The notes: generated by a model from the sequence alone, not told the origin. Positions 27,501 to 36,682 are shown, numbered from the stretch's first letter. The stretch: DNA of 64,000 bases from Roseovarius autotrophicus (GCF_018069895.1 NZ_JAGQDH010000006.1:62001-126000); one strand, 5' to 3'. Numbers and translations: made by a program.

Positions 27501-27986
27501 TGCCTTGAGCATAAGCGGATAGCCGACCGCGTCGGCCGCGCGCCGGATCGCGTCCATGTCCTCACCCAGCACTTCCGTCGCCGGGATGACGGGCACGCCC
27601 GCTGCCATGGCCACGCGCCGCGCGCTCGCCTTGTCGCCAAGCGCGCGCATGGTCTCGGCCTTCGGGCCGATAAAGGTGATGCCCGCCGCATCACATGCCT
27701 CGACGAAATCGGGGTTCTCGCTCAGCAGCCCATAGCCCGGATGGATCGCATCCGCGCCCGACTGTTTCGCCACCCGTATGATTTCCTCGATCGAAAGATA
27801 GGCCGCGACCGGCCCCATCCCCTCGCCGATCCGATAGGCCTCGTCCGCCTTGAACCGATGCAGCGACAGCTTGTCCTCCTCGGCAAAAACCGCGACGGTC
27901 TTTTTGCCAAGCTCATTGGCTGCGCGCATGACGCGAATGGCGATCTCGCCACGGTTGGCGATGAGGATTTTCTGGAATTCGGCCAT
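24546..27986 (-). CDS. pyc: Pyruvate carboxylase
   Basis: Pyruvate carboxylase makes oxaloacetate from pyruvate, bicarbonate and ATP, refilling the TCA cycle. At 1146 residues it is a full-length single-chain enzyme: biotin carboxylase domain (~1-450, with the glycine loop SWGGGGRGM), carboxyltransferase domain (~530-830, with TTMRDSHQS and the metal-site HTHDTAG), allosteric/tetramerisation region, and C-terminal biotin carboxyl carrier domain with the biotinyl lysine at 1112 in EAMKMET. A vegetative-type promoter lies about 50 bases upstream. No frame disruption is seen. Confidence 0.98.
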   Translation of the reverse strand: MAEFQKILIANRGEIAIRVMRAANELGKKTVAVFAEEDKLSLHRFKADEAYRIGEGMGPVAAYLSIEEIIRVAKQSGADAIHPGYGLLSENPDFVEACDAAGITFIGPKAETMRALGDKASARRVAMAAGVPVIPATEVLGEDMDAIRRAADAVGYPLMLKASWGGGGRGMRPIAGPDELEEKVREGRREAEAAFGNGEGYLEKMIERARHVEVQILGDRHGNMYHLFERDCSVQRRNQKVVERAPAPYLSEAQREELCQLGYKICKHVNYECAGTVEFLMDMDTGKFYFIEVNPRVQVEHTVTEEVTGIDIVQAQIKIAEGKTLIEATGKASQYDITLHGHALQTRITTEDPLNNFIPDYGRITAYRSATGMGIRLDGGTAYAGGVITRYYDSLLTKVTAWAPTPEAAIARMDRALREFRIRGVSTNIAFVENLLKHPTFLENRYTTKFIDTTPELFSFSTRRDRGTKVLTYIGDVTVNGHPEVQGRPRPPEDTKLPRAPRPANSDIRDGVRQILERDGAQAVADWMAAQKQLLITDTTMRDSHQSLLATRMRSIDMIGIAPNYAHDLPGLFSVECWGGATFDVAYRFLDECPWQRLRDIRAAMPNLLTQMLLRGSNGVGYTNYPDNVVAAFVKQAAASGIDLFRVFDPLNWAENMRVSMDAVLESGKVLEAAICYTGDMLDPARSKYDLKYYLSMAQELKAAGTHILCIKDMGGLMKPATASVLFRALKQEVGLPLHYHTHDTAGIAGATILAAAEAGVDAVDCAMDALSGNTSQATLGTIVEALRHTPRDTGLDITAIRHISNYWESVRNHYAAFESGMQSPTSEVYLHEMPGGQFTNLKTQARSMGMEDRWHEIARTYADVNQMFGDVIKVTPIAKTVGDLALMMVSQGLTCEDVLNPATEVSFPDSVVTLMKGYVGQAPGGFPPAIVKKVLKGEEPITVRPGTLLPPEDLEARHAELKERFGEEIDKEDLMGSLMYPRVFADYMERHSVHGPVRTLPTRTFFYGMQPGEEISVEIDPGKILEIRLQAVGETQEDGEVRVFFELNGQPRVIRVPNRMVKSQAVARPKAEHSNPNHVGAPMPGVVATVAVQAGQVIETGDLLLTIEAMKMETSIHAERDAVVKAVHVQPGGQIDAKDLLVELE

Positions 27987-28033
27987 GGACGGCTCTCCCG
28001 AATGTCTTGGATTCTGCGCTGCGGCGCGTCCGC

Positions 28034-28062
28034 CTTGTAAGATTTGTGAAAGATTTGTGCAA
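28034..28062 (-). promoter_or_regulatory. Candidate promoter of pyc with tandem CACAAATCTT
   Basis: On the minus strand TTGCAC and TACAAG are 17 bases apart, a vegetative-type promoter. The spacer consists of the tandem direct repeat CACAAATCTT-T-CACAAATCTT, which could be an operator. The predicted start lies about 40 bases before the pyc ATG. Confidence 0.5.
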
Positions 28063-28076
28063 TTGGCCTTTGCGGC

Positions 28077-29210
28077 TCAGGGCAAAAGCCGCGTACGCAC
28101 ATCCAGAATCCGCGCGACGCCAAGCTGCCCCATGTTCGCCTTCAGATCCTCGGTCAGGATATCGACCAGATGGGCGGGGCCATCTGCCCCGAGCGCGCCA
28201 AGCGCATAATGCCAGCCGCGCCCCATCATCACGAAATCCGCGCCAAGCGCCACAGCACGCAGGATATCGAGCCCGCCCTCGATTCCGCCATCCAGGATCA
28301 CGGGCAACGTGGTGGCCGCACGGATCGCGGGTAGCGCCTCGATCGTGGCGGGGGCTGCGTCGAACTGTCGGCCTGCATGATTCGAGATCCAGATCGCATC
28401 CGCGCCTTCCTTTTCCAGCGCCTCGGCATCCTCGGCCCGGCTCACGCCCTTGACGACAAGCGGGCCGTCCCAGTGCTCGCGCAGCCAGCGCAGATAGCCC
28501 CAGTCCGGCGAGGTGCGCAGCAGGTATCCGGCATGCTTGGTCGAGGGCAGGCCCTTTACCGCGCCCGCGTAATCATCGATGAGCCGCATCCGCGGCAGGC
28601 CCTTGCCTGCCATGCCCATGGCCCAGACAGGCCGCATCGCCACCTGCGCCATCAGACGCGGGGTGAGCTTCGGCGGTGTCGTCAGACCGGAGCGCACCTG
28701 TCGTTCCCGTCGGCTCGCCACCGGCACATCCACGGTCAGCACCAGCACGGAAAATCCCGCTTCGCGCGCGCGCTTAAGCATATCGGCGCGGATACCCTCG
28801 TCGCGCGGCGGATACATCTGGAACCAGCCTCGCCCGCCCAGATGCGGCCCCACATCCTCGGGCCGCACCGTCGCCACGGTCGAGAGCGTATACGGCAGCC
28901 CCGCCCGCGTCGCCGCCCGCGCCAGATGGTGTTCGGCATCGGGCCAGATCAGCCCCGACATCCCCACCGGCGCAATGCCCACCGGCAGAGGGTAGCTCTG
29001 ACCGAAAAGCGTGACCGACAGATCCGGCGCAATCTCGCCATGCAGGATCGACGGGCTGAGAAGCACCCGGTCGAGCATCGAGCGGTTGCGCGTCTTGGTG
29101 GCCTCCACCCCGGTGCCGCTGTCGAGATATTCCCAGACGAAACGGGGAATGCGGGCCTGCGCACGGTCGCGCAGATCGGAAAGGGCGGGATAGCGGGCGT
29201 GCAGGTTCAT
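28077..29210 (-). CDS. FMN-dependent alpha-hydroxy acid dehydrogenase (L-lactate dehydrogenase-like)
   Basis: The 377-residue TIM-barrel flavoprotein belongs to the lactate/glycolate/mandelate oxidase family. Visible motifs are PVGIAPVGMSGL (FMN phosphate side), TVDVPVASRRERQVR, VVKGVSRAEDA with the conserved Lys, and the active-site WISNHAGRQFD (His-Gly/Ala-Gly-Arg), then ILDGGIEGGLDILRA. It would oxidise an L-2-hydroxy acid such as L-lactate and pass electrons to the quinone pool or oxygen. It lies upstream of pyc on the same strand, which fits a lactate-to-pyruvate-to-oxaloacetate route, but pyc seems to have its own promoter. Confidence 0.88.
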   Translation of the reverse strand: MNLHARYPALSDLRDRAQARIPRFVWEYLDSGTGVEATKTRNRSMLDRVLLSPSILHGEIAPDLSVTLFGQSYPLPVGIAPVGMSGLIWPDAEHHLARAATRAGLPYTLSTVATVRPEDVGPHLGGRGWFQMYPPRDEGIRADMLKRAREAGFSVLVLTVDVPVASRRERQVRSGLTTPPKLTPRLMAQVAMRPVWAMGMAGKGLPRMRLIDDYAGAVKGLPSTKHAGYLLRTSPDWGYLRWLREHWDGPLVVKGVSRAEDAEALEKEGADAIWISNHAGRQFDAAPATIEALPAIRAATTLPVILDGGIEGGLDILRAVALGADFVMMGRGWHYALGALGADGPAHLVDILTEDLKANMGQLGVARILDVRTRLLP

Positions 29211-29317
29211 ACCCTATTTGCGCGGGTTTTCAGGGGCTTGTCCAGAGGGAGAACGGGGCGGAACAGAACTCGAACACGGGCTTTATCTCGGAACCTGCCC
29301 ACGCTATTGTCGCGCCC

Positions 29318-31651
29318 ATGAGCAGCTTTGACGACACCGACGCCTTCGAAGGCGCAAGCCTTGCCGCCCGCGCCATGGCCGCGCGGCCTGCGCGCTATCT
29401 CGACGAGTTGAACCCCGAGCAACGCCGTGCCGCGGAAACGCTTGACGGGCCGGTGCTGATGCTGGCCGGCGCAGGCACTGGCAAGACCAAGGCGCTGACC
29501 ACGCGGATCGTGCATCTGTTGAACACGGGCCGCGCGCGACCGAATGAAATCCTCGCCGTGACCTTTACCAACAAGGCCGCGCGCGAGATGAGAGAGCGCG
29601 TCGCGCGCCTGATGGGGCAGACGGTCGAGGGGATGCCATGGCTTGGCACGTTCCATTCGATCTGCGTCAAGCTCTTGCGTCGTCACGCCGAACTGGTGGA
29701 TCTCAAATCGAATTTCACCATTCTCGACACAGATGATCAACTGCGCCTTCTCAAGCAACTGGTGCAGGCCTCGGGCATCGACGACAAACGCTGGCCCGCG
29801 CGGCAATTGGCCGGGATCATCGACCACTGGAAGAACCGCGCCTGGACGCCCGACAATCTGCCCGCCTCGGAGGGGAGTGCCTATGAGGGCAAGGGCCCGG
29901 CGCTCTACCGGCAGTATCAGACCCGCCTGCGCGAGTTGAACGCAGTCGATTTCGGCGACCTGCTCTTGCATGTGGTCACGATCTTTCAAAAGCACGACGA
30001 CGTGCTCAGGCAATACCAACGCTGGTTCCGCTACATCCTTGTTGACGAGTATCAGGATACCAACGTCGCGCAATATCTCTGGCTGCGCCTTCTGGCGGGG
30101 GGGCACAAGAATATCTGTTGCGTGGGCGATGACGATCAGTCGATCTATGGCTGGCGCGGGGCCGAAGTGGGCAATATCCTGCGGTTTGAAAAGGATTTTC
30201 CCGGCGCGGCAGTGATCCGGCTGGAACAGAATTACCGCTCGACCCCGCATATCCTTGCGGCGGCCTCGGGTGTGATCGCGGGCAATCGGGACCGGCTTGG
30301 CAAGGAGTTGTGGACCGCGACCAAAGAAGGCGAAAAGGTCCGCCTGATCGGCCATTGGGATGGCGAGGAAGAGGCGCGCTGGATCGGCGAGGAAATCGAC
30401 GCGATGCAGCGCGGCACGCGGGGGATGCGGCCCTTCTCTCTGGACGAGATAGCGATTCTCGTGCGCGCCAGCCACCAGATGCGCGCCTTCGAGGATCGGT
30501 TTCTGACCATCGGCCTGCCGTATCGCGTGATCGGCGGGCCGCGTTTCTACGAGCGGATGGAGATCCGCGACGCCATGGCCTATTTCCGGCTGGTGGTTTC
30601 GCCTGCGGATGATCTGGCCTTTGAGCGGATTGTCAACACACCCAAGCGGGGCCTCGGCGACAAGGCGGTGCAGACGATCCAGCGCACAGCGCGCGACAAC
30701 GGCCTCAGTCTGGTGGACGGCGCGGGTCTGGGCATCCGTTCCGGCGCGATCAAGGGAAAGGGTGCGGTGGAACTGGCCCGGCTTCTCGATGGTCTCGCCC
30801 GCTGGGGCCGGATGATGGACGACCCGAGCGTCAGCCATATGGAACTGGCCGAAATCATCCTTGATGAGAGCGGCTATACCGGCATGTGGCAGGCCGACAA
30901 GACGCCCGAGGCACCGGGGCGGCTTGAAAACCTCAAGGAACTGGTGAAGGCGCTGGAAGGCTTCGAGAACCTGCAAGGGTTTCTGGAACACGTCGCCCTC
31001 ATCATGGAGAATGAAAGCGACGAGGCGGGCGAGAAGGTCACGCTGATGACGCTGCATGCCGCCAAGGGGCTGGAATTTCCCGCCGTGTTCCTGCCGGGGT
31101 GGGAGGATGGGCTTTTCCCCTCGCAACGCTCGATGGATGAAAGCGGGCAGAAGGGGCTGGAGGAGGAGCGCCGACTGGCCTATGTCGGCATCACCCGCGC
31201 CGAGGAGGTCTGCACCATATCCTTCGCGGGCAATCGCCGCGTCTATGGCCAGTGGCAATCGCAAATGCCCTCGCGCTTCATCGACGAGTTGCCGCCGGAT
31301 CACGTCGAAGTACTGACGCCACCCGGCCTCTATGGCGGTCGCGTCGCCGCCCCGAGCGGCATCGAGACCCGCGCGGCCGAGGCCAATGTCTACAACTCTC
31401 CCGGCTGGCGGCGGCTGCAATCGCGCGGCAACGAGCGCCCGCTGAGCCAGCCCCGCGAAGCGCGCGCCCCGGTAATCGACATACAGGCGGTGAGCGCACA
31501 CACCGTGGGAGAGCGCGTCTTTCACCAGAAATTCGGCTATGGCGCGATCATCGCCATCGAGGGTGACAAGCTGGAAATCGCCTTTGACAAGGCGGGCACC
31601 AAGAAGGTGGTCGCCCGCTTCATCACCGGCGCGGATGACGTGCCGTTCTGA
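29318..31651 (+). CDS. uvrD: UvrD/PcrA-type superfamily I DNA helicase
   Basis: This 777-residue 3'-5' helicase would act in nucleotide excision and mismatch repair and in removing stalled complexes. Motifs: Q-motif LNPEQRRA, Walker A AGAGTGKTKA (residue ~50), TFTNKAAREM, Walker B VDEYQDTN, motif III GDDDQSIYGWRGA, motif IV NYRST, motif V TLHAAKGLEFP and motif VI VGITRAEE. The C-terminus (VGERVFHQKFGYGAII...) is the Tudor-like RNAP-interacting domain of UvrD/PcrA. It diverges from the hydroxy-acid dehydrogenase and converges on valS. Confidence 0.95.
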   Translation: MSSFDDTDAFEGASLAARAMAARPARYLDELNPEQRRAAETLDGPVLMLAGAGTGKTKALTTRIVHLLNTGRARPNEILAVTFTNKAAREMRERVARLMGQTVEGMPWLGTFHSICVKLLRRHAELVDLKSNFTILDTDDQLRLLKQLVQASGIDDKRWPARQLAGIIDHWKNRAWTPDNLPASEGSAYEGKGPALYRQYQTRLRELNAVDFGDLLLHVVTIFQKHDDVLRQYQRWFRYILVDEYQDTNVAQYLWLRLLAGGHKNICCVGDDDQSIYGWRGAEVGNILRFEKDFPGAAVIRLEQNYRSTPHILAAASGVIAGNRDRLGKELWTATKEGEKVRLIGHWDGEEEARWIGEEIDAMQRGTRGMRPFSLDEIAILVRASHQMRAFEDRFLTIGLPYRVIGGPRFYERMEIRDAMAYFRLVVSPADDLAFERIVNTPKRGLGDKAVQTIQRTARDNGLSLVDGAGLGIRSGAIKGKGAVELARLLDGLARWGRMMDDPSVSHMELAEIILDESGYTGMWQADKTPEAPGRLENLKELVKALEGFENLQGFLEHVALIMENESDEAGEKVTLMTLHAAKGLEFPAVFLPGWEDGLFPSQRSMDESGQKGLEEERRLAYVGITRAEEVCTISFAGNRRVYGQWQSQMPSRFIDELPPDHVEVLTPPGLYGGRVAAPSGIETRAAEANVYNSPGWRRLQSRGNERPLSQPREARAPVIDIQAVSAHTVGERVFHQKFGYGAIIAIEGDKLEIAFDKAGTKKVVARFITGADDVPF

Positions 31652-31672
31652 GCGGCTCTGGCCGACGGATTC

Positions 31673-31740
31673 GAGTATTTGTGGAACGATGAAACCGGGG
31701 CGTGTTTCATCGTTCCCTAAATACTCCCGCCGGAGGCATC
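31673..31740. repeat. Paired gene-end repeat forming a large hairpin between helicase and valS
   Basis: GAGTATTT (31673) and GGAACGATGAAAC (31683-31695) are mirrored by GTTTCATCGTTCC (31704-31716) and AAATACTC (31719-31726), giving nested perfect 8-bp and 13-bp stems. The right half read on the minus strand is GCCTCCGGCGGGAGTATTT, a gene-end element facing away from valS. The left half faces away from the helicase gene. It may serve as a bidirectional terminator. Confidence 0.85.
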
Positions 31741-31743
31741 CCG

Positions 31744-34700
31744 TCAGCCGAGTTCGGCAAGCCGGTCGAGGGCTGCGCGCAGGCGCGTTTCTTCCTCTTC
31801 GCGCAGACGCAGGTTTTCGCGGGCCTCCTCGACCACCTCCTCGGGCGCGCTCTCCACGAATTTGGGATTGGAAAGCCGCCCACGCAGGCCGCCGGTCTCC
31901 TTGGCGAGTTTCCCGAGCGTCTTTTCCAGTCGCGCCTTTTCCTCGGCCACGTCGATGATATCGGCCAGCGGCAGGCCGAAGGTTGCACCCTCCACCGCGA
32001 TGGTGGCGCACCCCTTGGGCAGGGTGGCGGCGTCGCTCAGGCTCTCGATGCGGGCAAGGCGCTGGATCATGGCGGCATTGCGCGCCCATGCCGCGCGCCC
32101 GGCCTCGCCGATCTCGGTGACCAGCAGCGGCACATGGAGGCCCGCCGGCACATGCATCTGCGCGCGCACCGAGCGGACCTGGTCGATCAGCGCGATCACC
32201 CAGTTCATTTCCCGGTCGGCTTCGGGGGTGATGAGGTCAAGGCCATAGTCGGGCCAGTCGGCGTGCACGAGCATCTTTTGCCGCTGGCCAAGCGTGCCCC
32301 ACAACTCTTCTGTCACGAAGGGCATTATCGGGTGCAGCAGGATCAGGCATTGGTCGATGACCCAGGCCATCGTGGCTTGCGTCTCGGCGCGGGTCTCGGC
32401 GTCCCCGTCAAGCAGGAGCGGCTTGGAGAACTCTACATACCAGTCGCAGACCGTTCCCCAGACAAAGGCATAGAGCGTGTTGGCGGCGTCGTTGAAGCGG
32501 AAGTTCTCGAGCGCCTCATCGACGGCGGCCCGCGTCTTGGCAGTCTCGCCGATGATCCATCTGTTGACCGTGGCCTTGGGCGTGGGGATCGCGCCGGTGC
32601 TGCCGACCGCGCCATTCATCTCGGCAAAGCGGGCGGCGTTCCACAGCTTTGTGGTGAAGTTGCGATAGCCCGCGATGCGGTCTTTCGACAGCTTCAGATC
32701 ACGCCCCATGGCGGCCATCGCGGTCAATGTGAACCGCACCGCATCCGCGCCGTAATCGCCGATCAGGTCGAGCGGGTCGAGCACGTTGCCCAAGCTCTTG
32801 GACATCTTCTTGCCCTTCTCGTCGCGCACGAGGGCGTGGACATAGACATGGGCAAACGGCTTTTGTCCGACCACCGCATATTGCATCATCATCATCCGGG
32901 CGACCCAGAAGAAGATGATGTCAAAGCCGGTGACAAGGACCGAGGTGGGGAAGTATTTTTTCAACTCCTCGGTATCCTCGGGCCAGCCCAGCGTGCCGAT
33001 CGGCCAGAGGCCAGAGGAGAACCAGGTGTCGAGCACGTCGGGATCGCGCCAGACCGGATAGGCGAGATGGGTTGGATCCTGCGTGGCGGTGTAGTCCGCG
33101 AGCGCGGCGGCCAGACGGTGCAGCGCCTCGTCGCGGTTTGCCACCTCGACCACCTGCATCGCCGAGAGAGGCACCGGCAGGGCCGCCAGCCGGTCGTGAT
33201 ACGCCTCTGAAACCGCCCCGAAATCTGCACCGCATTCCATCAGCGGGCCAAGATGCCCCTCGTTCAAGAGGCGCAGCATCTCGGCAAGGTCAAGCGTGCC
33301 GTCGCCCTCGTCGTCCTCGAAACCGGGCGCGCTGAGGTCGAAGCCATACCACACCGGAATCTGATGCCCCCACCACAATTGCCGCGAGATGCACCACGGC
33401 TCGATATTCTCCAGCCAGTGGAAATAGACCTTGGCATCCTGTTCGGGCAGGATCGTCACCGCGCCAGAGCGCACGGCGTCGATGGCGGGTTGCACGATCT
33501 TGGCGGTATCCACGAACCACTGATCGGTCAGCATCGGCTCTATCACCACCTTGGAGCGGTCGCCGAAGGGCTGCATGATGGGTTTGTTCTCGACCAGCGG
33601 CACCATGATGATGTCATCCTCGGGCGTGCCGTCACCTGCAAGAGAGCCGTCATCCTCGGGCTTGACCCGAGGATCTCCTGCCTCCTGAGATCCTCGGGTC
33701 AAGCCCGAGGATGACGGGGTGGCGACCATGACCGCGAGGCCCTCGGCGGTGATTTCCGCGACAACCTTCTCACGCGCCTCGAACCGGTCCAGCCCGCGCA
33801 GATGATCGGGGATGAGGTTGAGCGTATCGATTTCCTCGGGCGTGAACGCCGCCCCTTCGGCGATCTCCTGCGCGCGGGCGGCGCACTCGGCATAGGGCGC
33901 ACCGTCGCTGCGCATATGGGCGCGGGTGTCCATCAGGCGATACATCGGGATGCCGCCGCGCTGCGCCACGCCGTAATCGTTGGCATCATGCGCGCCGGTG
34001 ATCTTGACCGCGCCCGAGCCGAAATCGGGATCGGGGTAGTCATCGGTGATGATCGGAATGAGGCGGCGATGTTCCTTCGGCCCCACCGGAATTTCGCAGA
34101 GCTTGCCCACGATGGGGGCATAGCGCGTATCCGACGGATGCACCGCCACCGCGCCGTCGCCCAGCATGGTTTCGGGGCGCGTGGTGGCGATGGAAATGTA
34201 ATCGCGCGTCTCGCGCAGGGTCACGTTGCCGTCCGCGTCGCGCTCGACATACTCATAGGTCTGCCCGCCCGCGAGCGGATACTTGAAATGCCACATATGG
34301 CCCGGCACCTCGATATTCTCGACCTCCAGATCGGAAATCGCGGTCTCGAAATGCGGGTCCCAGTTCACCAGCCTCTTGCCGCGATAGATCAGGCCCTTGT
34401 TGTAGAGATCGACAAAGACCTTGATCACGGCATCGTGGAAATTGCCATCCTCGCCCACAGGCGCACCGGGCGCGCCGGACATGGTAAAGGCGTTGCGCGA
34501 CCAGTCGCAGGAGGCGCCGAGCCGCTTCAACTGGTTGATGATGGTGCCGCCGGACTCCTGCTTCCATTCCCAGACCTTGGCCAGAAACTCCTCGCGCGTG
34601 AAATCGGTGCGGCGCTTGCCCTGCTCGGCCAGTTGCCGCTCCACCACCATCTGCGTGGCAATGCCGGCGTGATCCTGCCCCGGCTGCCAGAGCGTGTCAT

Positions 34701-34923
34701 GCCCGCGCATCCGGTGCCAGCGGATCAGGATGTCCTGCAACGTGTTGTTGAAGGCGTGGCCCATGTGCAGGCTGCCCGTCACGTTGGGTGGCGGGATCAT
34801 GATGGAGAAGCTTTCCGCACCGGGCCTTGCATTGGCCCCGGCGGCGAAGGCCCCGGAATTTTCCCAGGCGGCGTAAAGGCGGCCCTCGGCCTCGGCTGCG
34901 TTAAAGGTCTTGTCCATCGCCAT
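31744..34923 (-). CDS. valS: Valyl-tRNA synthetase with an in-frame palindromic repeat insertion
   Basis: This class I synthetase (1059 residues) charges tRNA-Val and edits misactivated threonine. The HIGH motif is in [12 protein letters not shown] (residue ~47) and KMSKS in [11 protein letters not shown] (~705). The CP1 editing domain, anticodon-binding domain and C-terminal coiled coil ([17 protein letters not shown]) are all present. Residues ~403-430, between the editing domain and the segment [14 protein letters not shown], contain SSGLTRGSQ...[10 protein letters not shown], encoded by a perfect 29-bp inverted repeat. Orthologues lack this stretch as far as I know. The frame stays open, so the protein is probably functional. 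Confidence 0.96.
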   Translation of the reverse strand: MAMDKTFNAAEAEGRLYAAWENSGAFAAGANARPGAESFSIMIPPPNVTGSLHMGHAFNNTLQDILIRWHRMRGHDTLWQPGQDHAGIATQMVVERQLAEQGKRRTDFTREEFLAKVWEWKQESGGTIINQLKRLGASCDWSRNAFTMSGAPGAPVGEDGNFHDAVIKVFVDLYNKGLIYRGKRLVNWDPHFETAISDLEVENIEVPGHMWHFKYPLAGGQTYEYVERDADGNVTLRETRDYISIATTRPETMLGDGAVAVHPSDTRYAPIVGKLCEIPVGPKEHRRLIPIITDDYPDPDFGSGAVKITGAHDANDYGVAQRGGIPMYRLMDTRAHMRSDGAPYAECAARAQEIAEGAAFTPEEIDTLNLIPDHLRGLDRFEAREKVVAEITAEGLAVMVATPSSSGLTRGSQEAGDPRVKPEDDGSLAGDGTPEDDIIMVPLVENKPIMQPFGDRSKVVIEPMLTDQWFVDTAKIVQPAIDAVRSGAVTILPEQDAKVYFHWLENIEPWCISRQLWWGHQIPVWYGFDLSAPGFEDDEGDGTLDLAEMLRLLNEGHLGPLMECGADFGAVSEAYHDRLAALPVPLSAMQVVEVANRDEALHRLAAALADYTATQDPTHLAYPVWRDPDVLDTWFSSGLWPIGTLGWPEDTEELKKYFPTSVLVTGFDIIFFWVARMMMMQYAVVGQKPFAHVYVHALVRDEKGKKMSKSLGNVLDPLDLIGDYGADAVRFTLTAMAAMGRDLKLSKDRIAGYRNFTTKLWNAARFAEMNGAVGSTGAIPTPKATVNRWIIGETAKTRAAVDEALENFRFNDAANTLYAFVWGTVCDWYVEFSKPLLLDGDAETRAETQATMAWVIDQCLILLHPIMPFVTEELWGTLGQRQKMLVHADWPDYGLDLITPEADREMNWVIALIDQVRSVRAQMHVPAGLHVPLLVTEIGEAGRAAWARNAAMIQRLARIESLSDAATLPKGCATIAVEGATFGLPLADIIDVAEEKARLEKTLGKLAKETGGLRGRLSNPKFVESAPEEVVEEARENLRLREEEETRLRAALDRLAELG
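33649..33715. repeat. Perfect palindromic element inserted in valS coding sequence
   Basis: Two 29-base arms (33649-33677 and 33687-33715) are exact reverse complements, separated by a 9-base loop. The left arm begins GTCATCCTCGGGCTTGACCC. Read in the valS frame it encodes [10 protein letters not shown]...VKPEDDG. A partial extra copy of the arm start (GTCATCCTCGGGC) lies 37 bases away at 33612. It belongs to the same family as the repeat at 24426-24534. Confidence 0.92.
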
Positions 34924-35009
34924 GACGTTTCATTCCTGCCAGATCACGGGTTCGACCTGCTCTAGCGAATGTGTGCCGGAAGGGAAAGGCGTGAGCGGCG
35001 TGAAACCCG

Positions 35010-35444
35010 TCAAGTACCGCGATTCAGTTTGGTGGCGAGGTGGATGAGGCTTTCGGAACTGCGCACGCCCTTCGCCTCGCCAATGCGGTCGAGCGTATCG
35101 TCGAGTGCCTCTGTGGTCTCGGCCTCGACAGTCACGATAAGGTCGAATCGGCCAGAGGTGGTGTGAACACGGCGCACCTCTGGTAGCGATTTCAAACGCG
35201 CAAGCACGGTTGGCCCCGAGCGCGGCTCGATACTCAGAAGAACGGTGGTGCGCAGCGGCGCGCGCGCCTGCGCACCAAGCCGGAGCGCGTAGCCCGCGAT
35301 GATACCAGATGCCTCCAGCCGGTCGAGCCGGGCCTGAACCGTGGTACGCGCGAGGCCAAGACGACGGGCGAGCGTGGCCACGGGCAGGCGGGCGTTCTCT
35401 TGCAAAAGAGCAATCAGGGCGCGGTCTGTTTCGTCGATCTGCAT
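35010..35444 (-). CDS. Lrp/AsnC-family transcriptional regulator
   Basis: The 144-residue protein has an N-terminal winged HTH (ALIALLQENARLPVATLARRLGLARTTVQARLDRL) and a C-terminal RAM/AsnC effector domain (VLLSIEPRSGPTVLARLKSLPEVRRVHTTSGRFDLIVTVEA). Such regulators sense amino acids. The divergently transcribed neighbour is an ornithine decarboxylase-like enzyme, so control of that gene by an amino acid such as ornithine or lysine is a reasonable inference. Confidence 0.92.
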   Translation of the reverse strand: MQIDETDRALIALLQENARLPVATLARRLGLARTTVQARLDRLEASGIIAGYALRLGAQARAPLRTTVLLSIEPRSGPTVLARLKSLPEVRRVHTTSGRFDLIVTVEAETTEALDDTLDRIGEAKGVRSSESLIHLATKLNRGT

Positions 35445-35551
35445 TGATACTTCGTCAATTTATCTATGCTATGCGCCATATCATACGATCTGACACGAGG
35501 ATTCGACAATCATTTCCGGCAGAGTCAGGAAAAAGCACCAAGGAAGCCCCG
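35445..35551. promoter_or_regulatory. Divergent Lrp/decarboxylase control region
   Basis: The 107-base gap between divergent starts is AT-richer than its surroundings. It contains, toward the decarboxylase, TTGATA followed after 17 bases by TGCTAT as a possible promoter. Lrp-family regulators usually bind such shared regions. No clear operator repeat can be singled out by eye. Confidence 0.35.
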
Positions 35552-36682
35552 ATGCAGCGCGCCGAGACATGGTCTGACCCGATTGCCCACCTGACCCGGC
35601 AGGCACCGGATGCGCCGGTGCTCTATTTCTCGCCTGACCGGCTTCAGGCCACGGCGCGCGCCTTTCAGACGGGGTTTCCGGGCCTTGTGACCTATGCGGT
35701 CAAGGCCAATCCGGGCGAGGAGGTTCTGGCCAATCTGGTCGCGGCAGGTATCCGCGCCTTTGACGTGGCGAGCCCCGAGGAGATGGGCGCCGTCCGCGCG
35801 CTTTGCCCCGATGCGGTGCTGCATTATCACAACCCGGTGCGCTCGCCCGATGAGGTGGCCGTCGCGGCAAGGATGGGCGTGCGCGCCTTTTCGGTCGATT
35901 GCGTGCGAGAGTTGGACAAGCTGACCGGCAGAGTTGCACCAGGTTCCGAGATGAGCGTGCGCCTCGCGCTGCAGGTGCGCGGTGCGGCCTACGATTTCGG
36001 GGAAAAGTTCGGGCTGGGGCCAGAGGGAACGGCGGCGCTTTTGCAGGAGGTGGCAGCGCGCGGCTTTGCGCCCTCGCTGACCTTTCACCCCGGCACGCAA
36101 TGCGCCGATCCGGCGGCATGGGGGGCCTATATCGGCGTGGCGGCAGAGGTCGCGCACAAGGCAGGCGTGCGGCTGCGCCGACTCAACGTGGGGGGAGGGT
36201 TCGCGTCGCATCGCACGGGGCAGGCGCCGGATCTGACGCCGATTTTCACCCAGATCGGCGCGGAAGTGGCGCGGCATTTCGGCACTCGGCCCCCCGCTCT
36301 TGTCTGCGAGCCGGGCCGCGCCATGGTGGCAGAGGCGTTCACGCTTGGCCTGCGCGTCAAGGCTATGCGCGCGAGCGGCGCGGTGTTCCTCAACGATGGG
36401 GTTTACGGCAGCCTGACGGAAGTTCGCGACATCGGCGCGCCCGACCGCCTGCGCGTCATCGCCCCCGACGGCACCGAGCGGCGCGGCGCGCCCATGCCCC
36501 GCGTGGTCTTTGGCCCCACCTGCGACAGCATCGACCGCCTGCCCGACCCGCTGCCGCTGCCTGGTGACATGGCGGAGGGCGACCATGTGCTGATCGCCGG
36601 GATGGGGGCCTATACGCGCTGTCTGGCAACCGGGTTCAACGGCTACGGGCTGCGCGATTTGGTGACCGTTTCACGACTGTGA
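35552..36682 (+). CDS. PLP-dependent ornithine/diaminopimelate-type decarboxylase (fold III)
   Basis: The 376-residue enzyme has the PLP lysine (Lys51) in YAVKANPGEE, the glycine-rich phosphate site NVGGGFAS, EPGRAMV, and the ornithine decarboxylase-type active-site cysteine in FGPTCDSID near residue 323. It would make putrescine from ornithine (or cadaverine from lysine), feeding polyamine synthesis. The ATG follows AAGGAAG. An in-frame extension upstream overlaps the divergent lrp gene and was not used. Confidence 0.9.
   Translation: MQRAETWSDPIAHLTRQAPDAPVLYFSPDRLQATARAFQTGFPGLVTYAVKANPGEEVLANLVAAGIRAFDVASPEEMGAVRALCPDAVLHYHNPVRSPDEVAVAARMGVRAFSVDCVRELDKLTGRVAPGSEMSVRLALQVRGAAYDFGEKFGLGPEGTAALLQEVAARGFAPSLTFHPGTQCADPAAWGAYIGVAAEVAHKAGVRLRRLNVGGGFASHRTGQAPDLTPIFTQIGAEVARHFGTRPPALVCEPGRAMVAEAFTLGLRVKAMRASGAVFLNDGVYGSLTEVRDIGAPDRLRVIAPDGTERRGAPMPRVVFGPTCDSIDRLPDPLPLPGDMAEGDHVLIAGMGAYTRCLATGFNGYGLRDLVTVSRL

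Noticed and set aside
29207..32089. 960-codon minus-strand frame opposite the UvrD-type helicase
   Set aside because: The helicase on the plus strand has all its motifs in order; the antisense frame has none.
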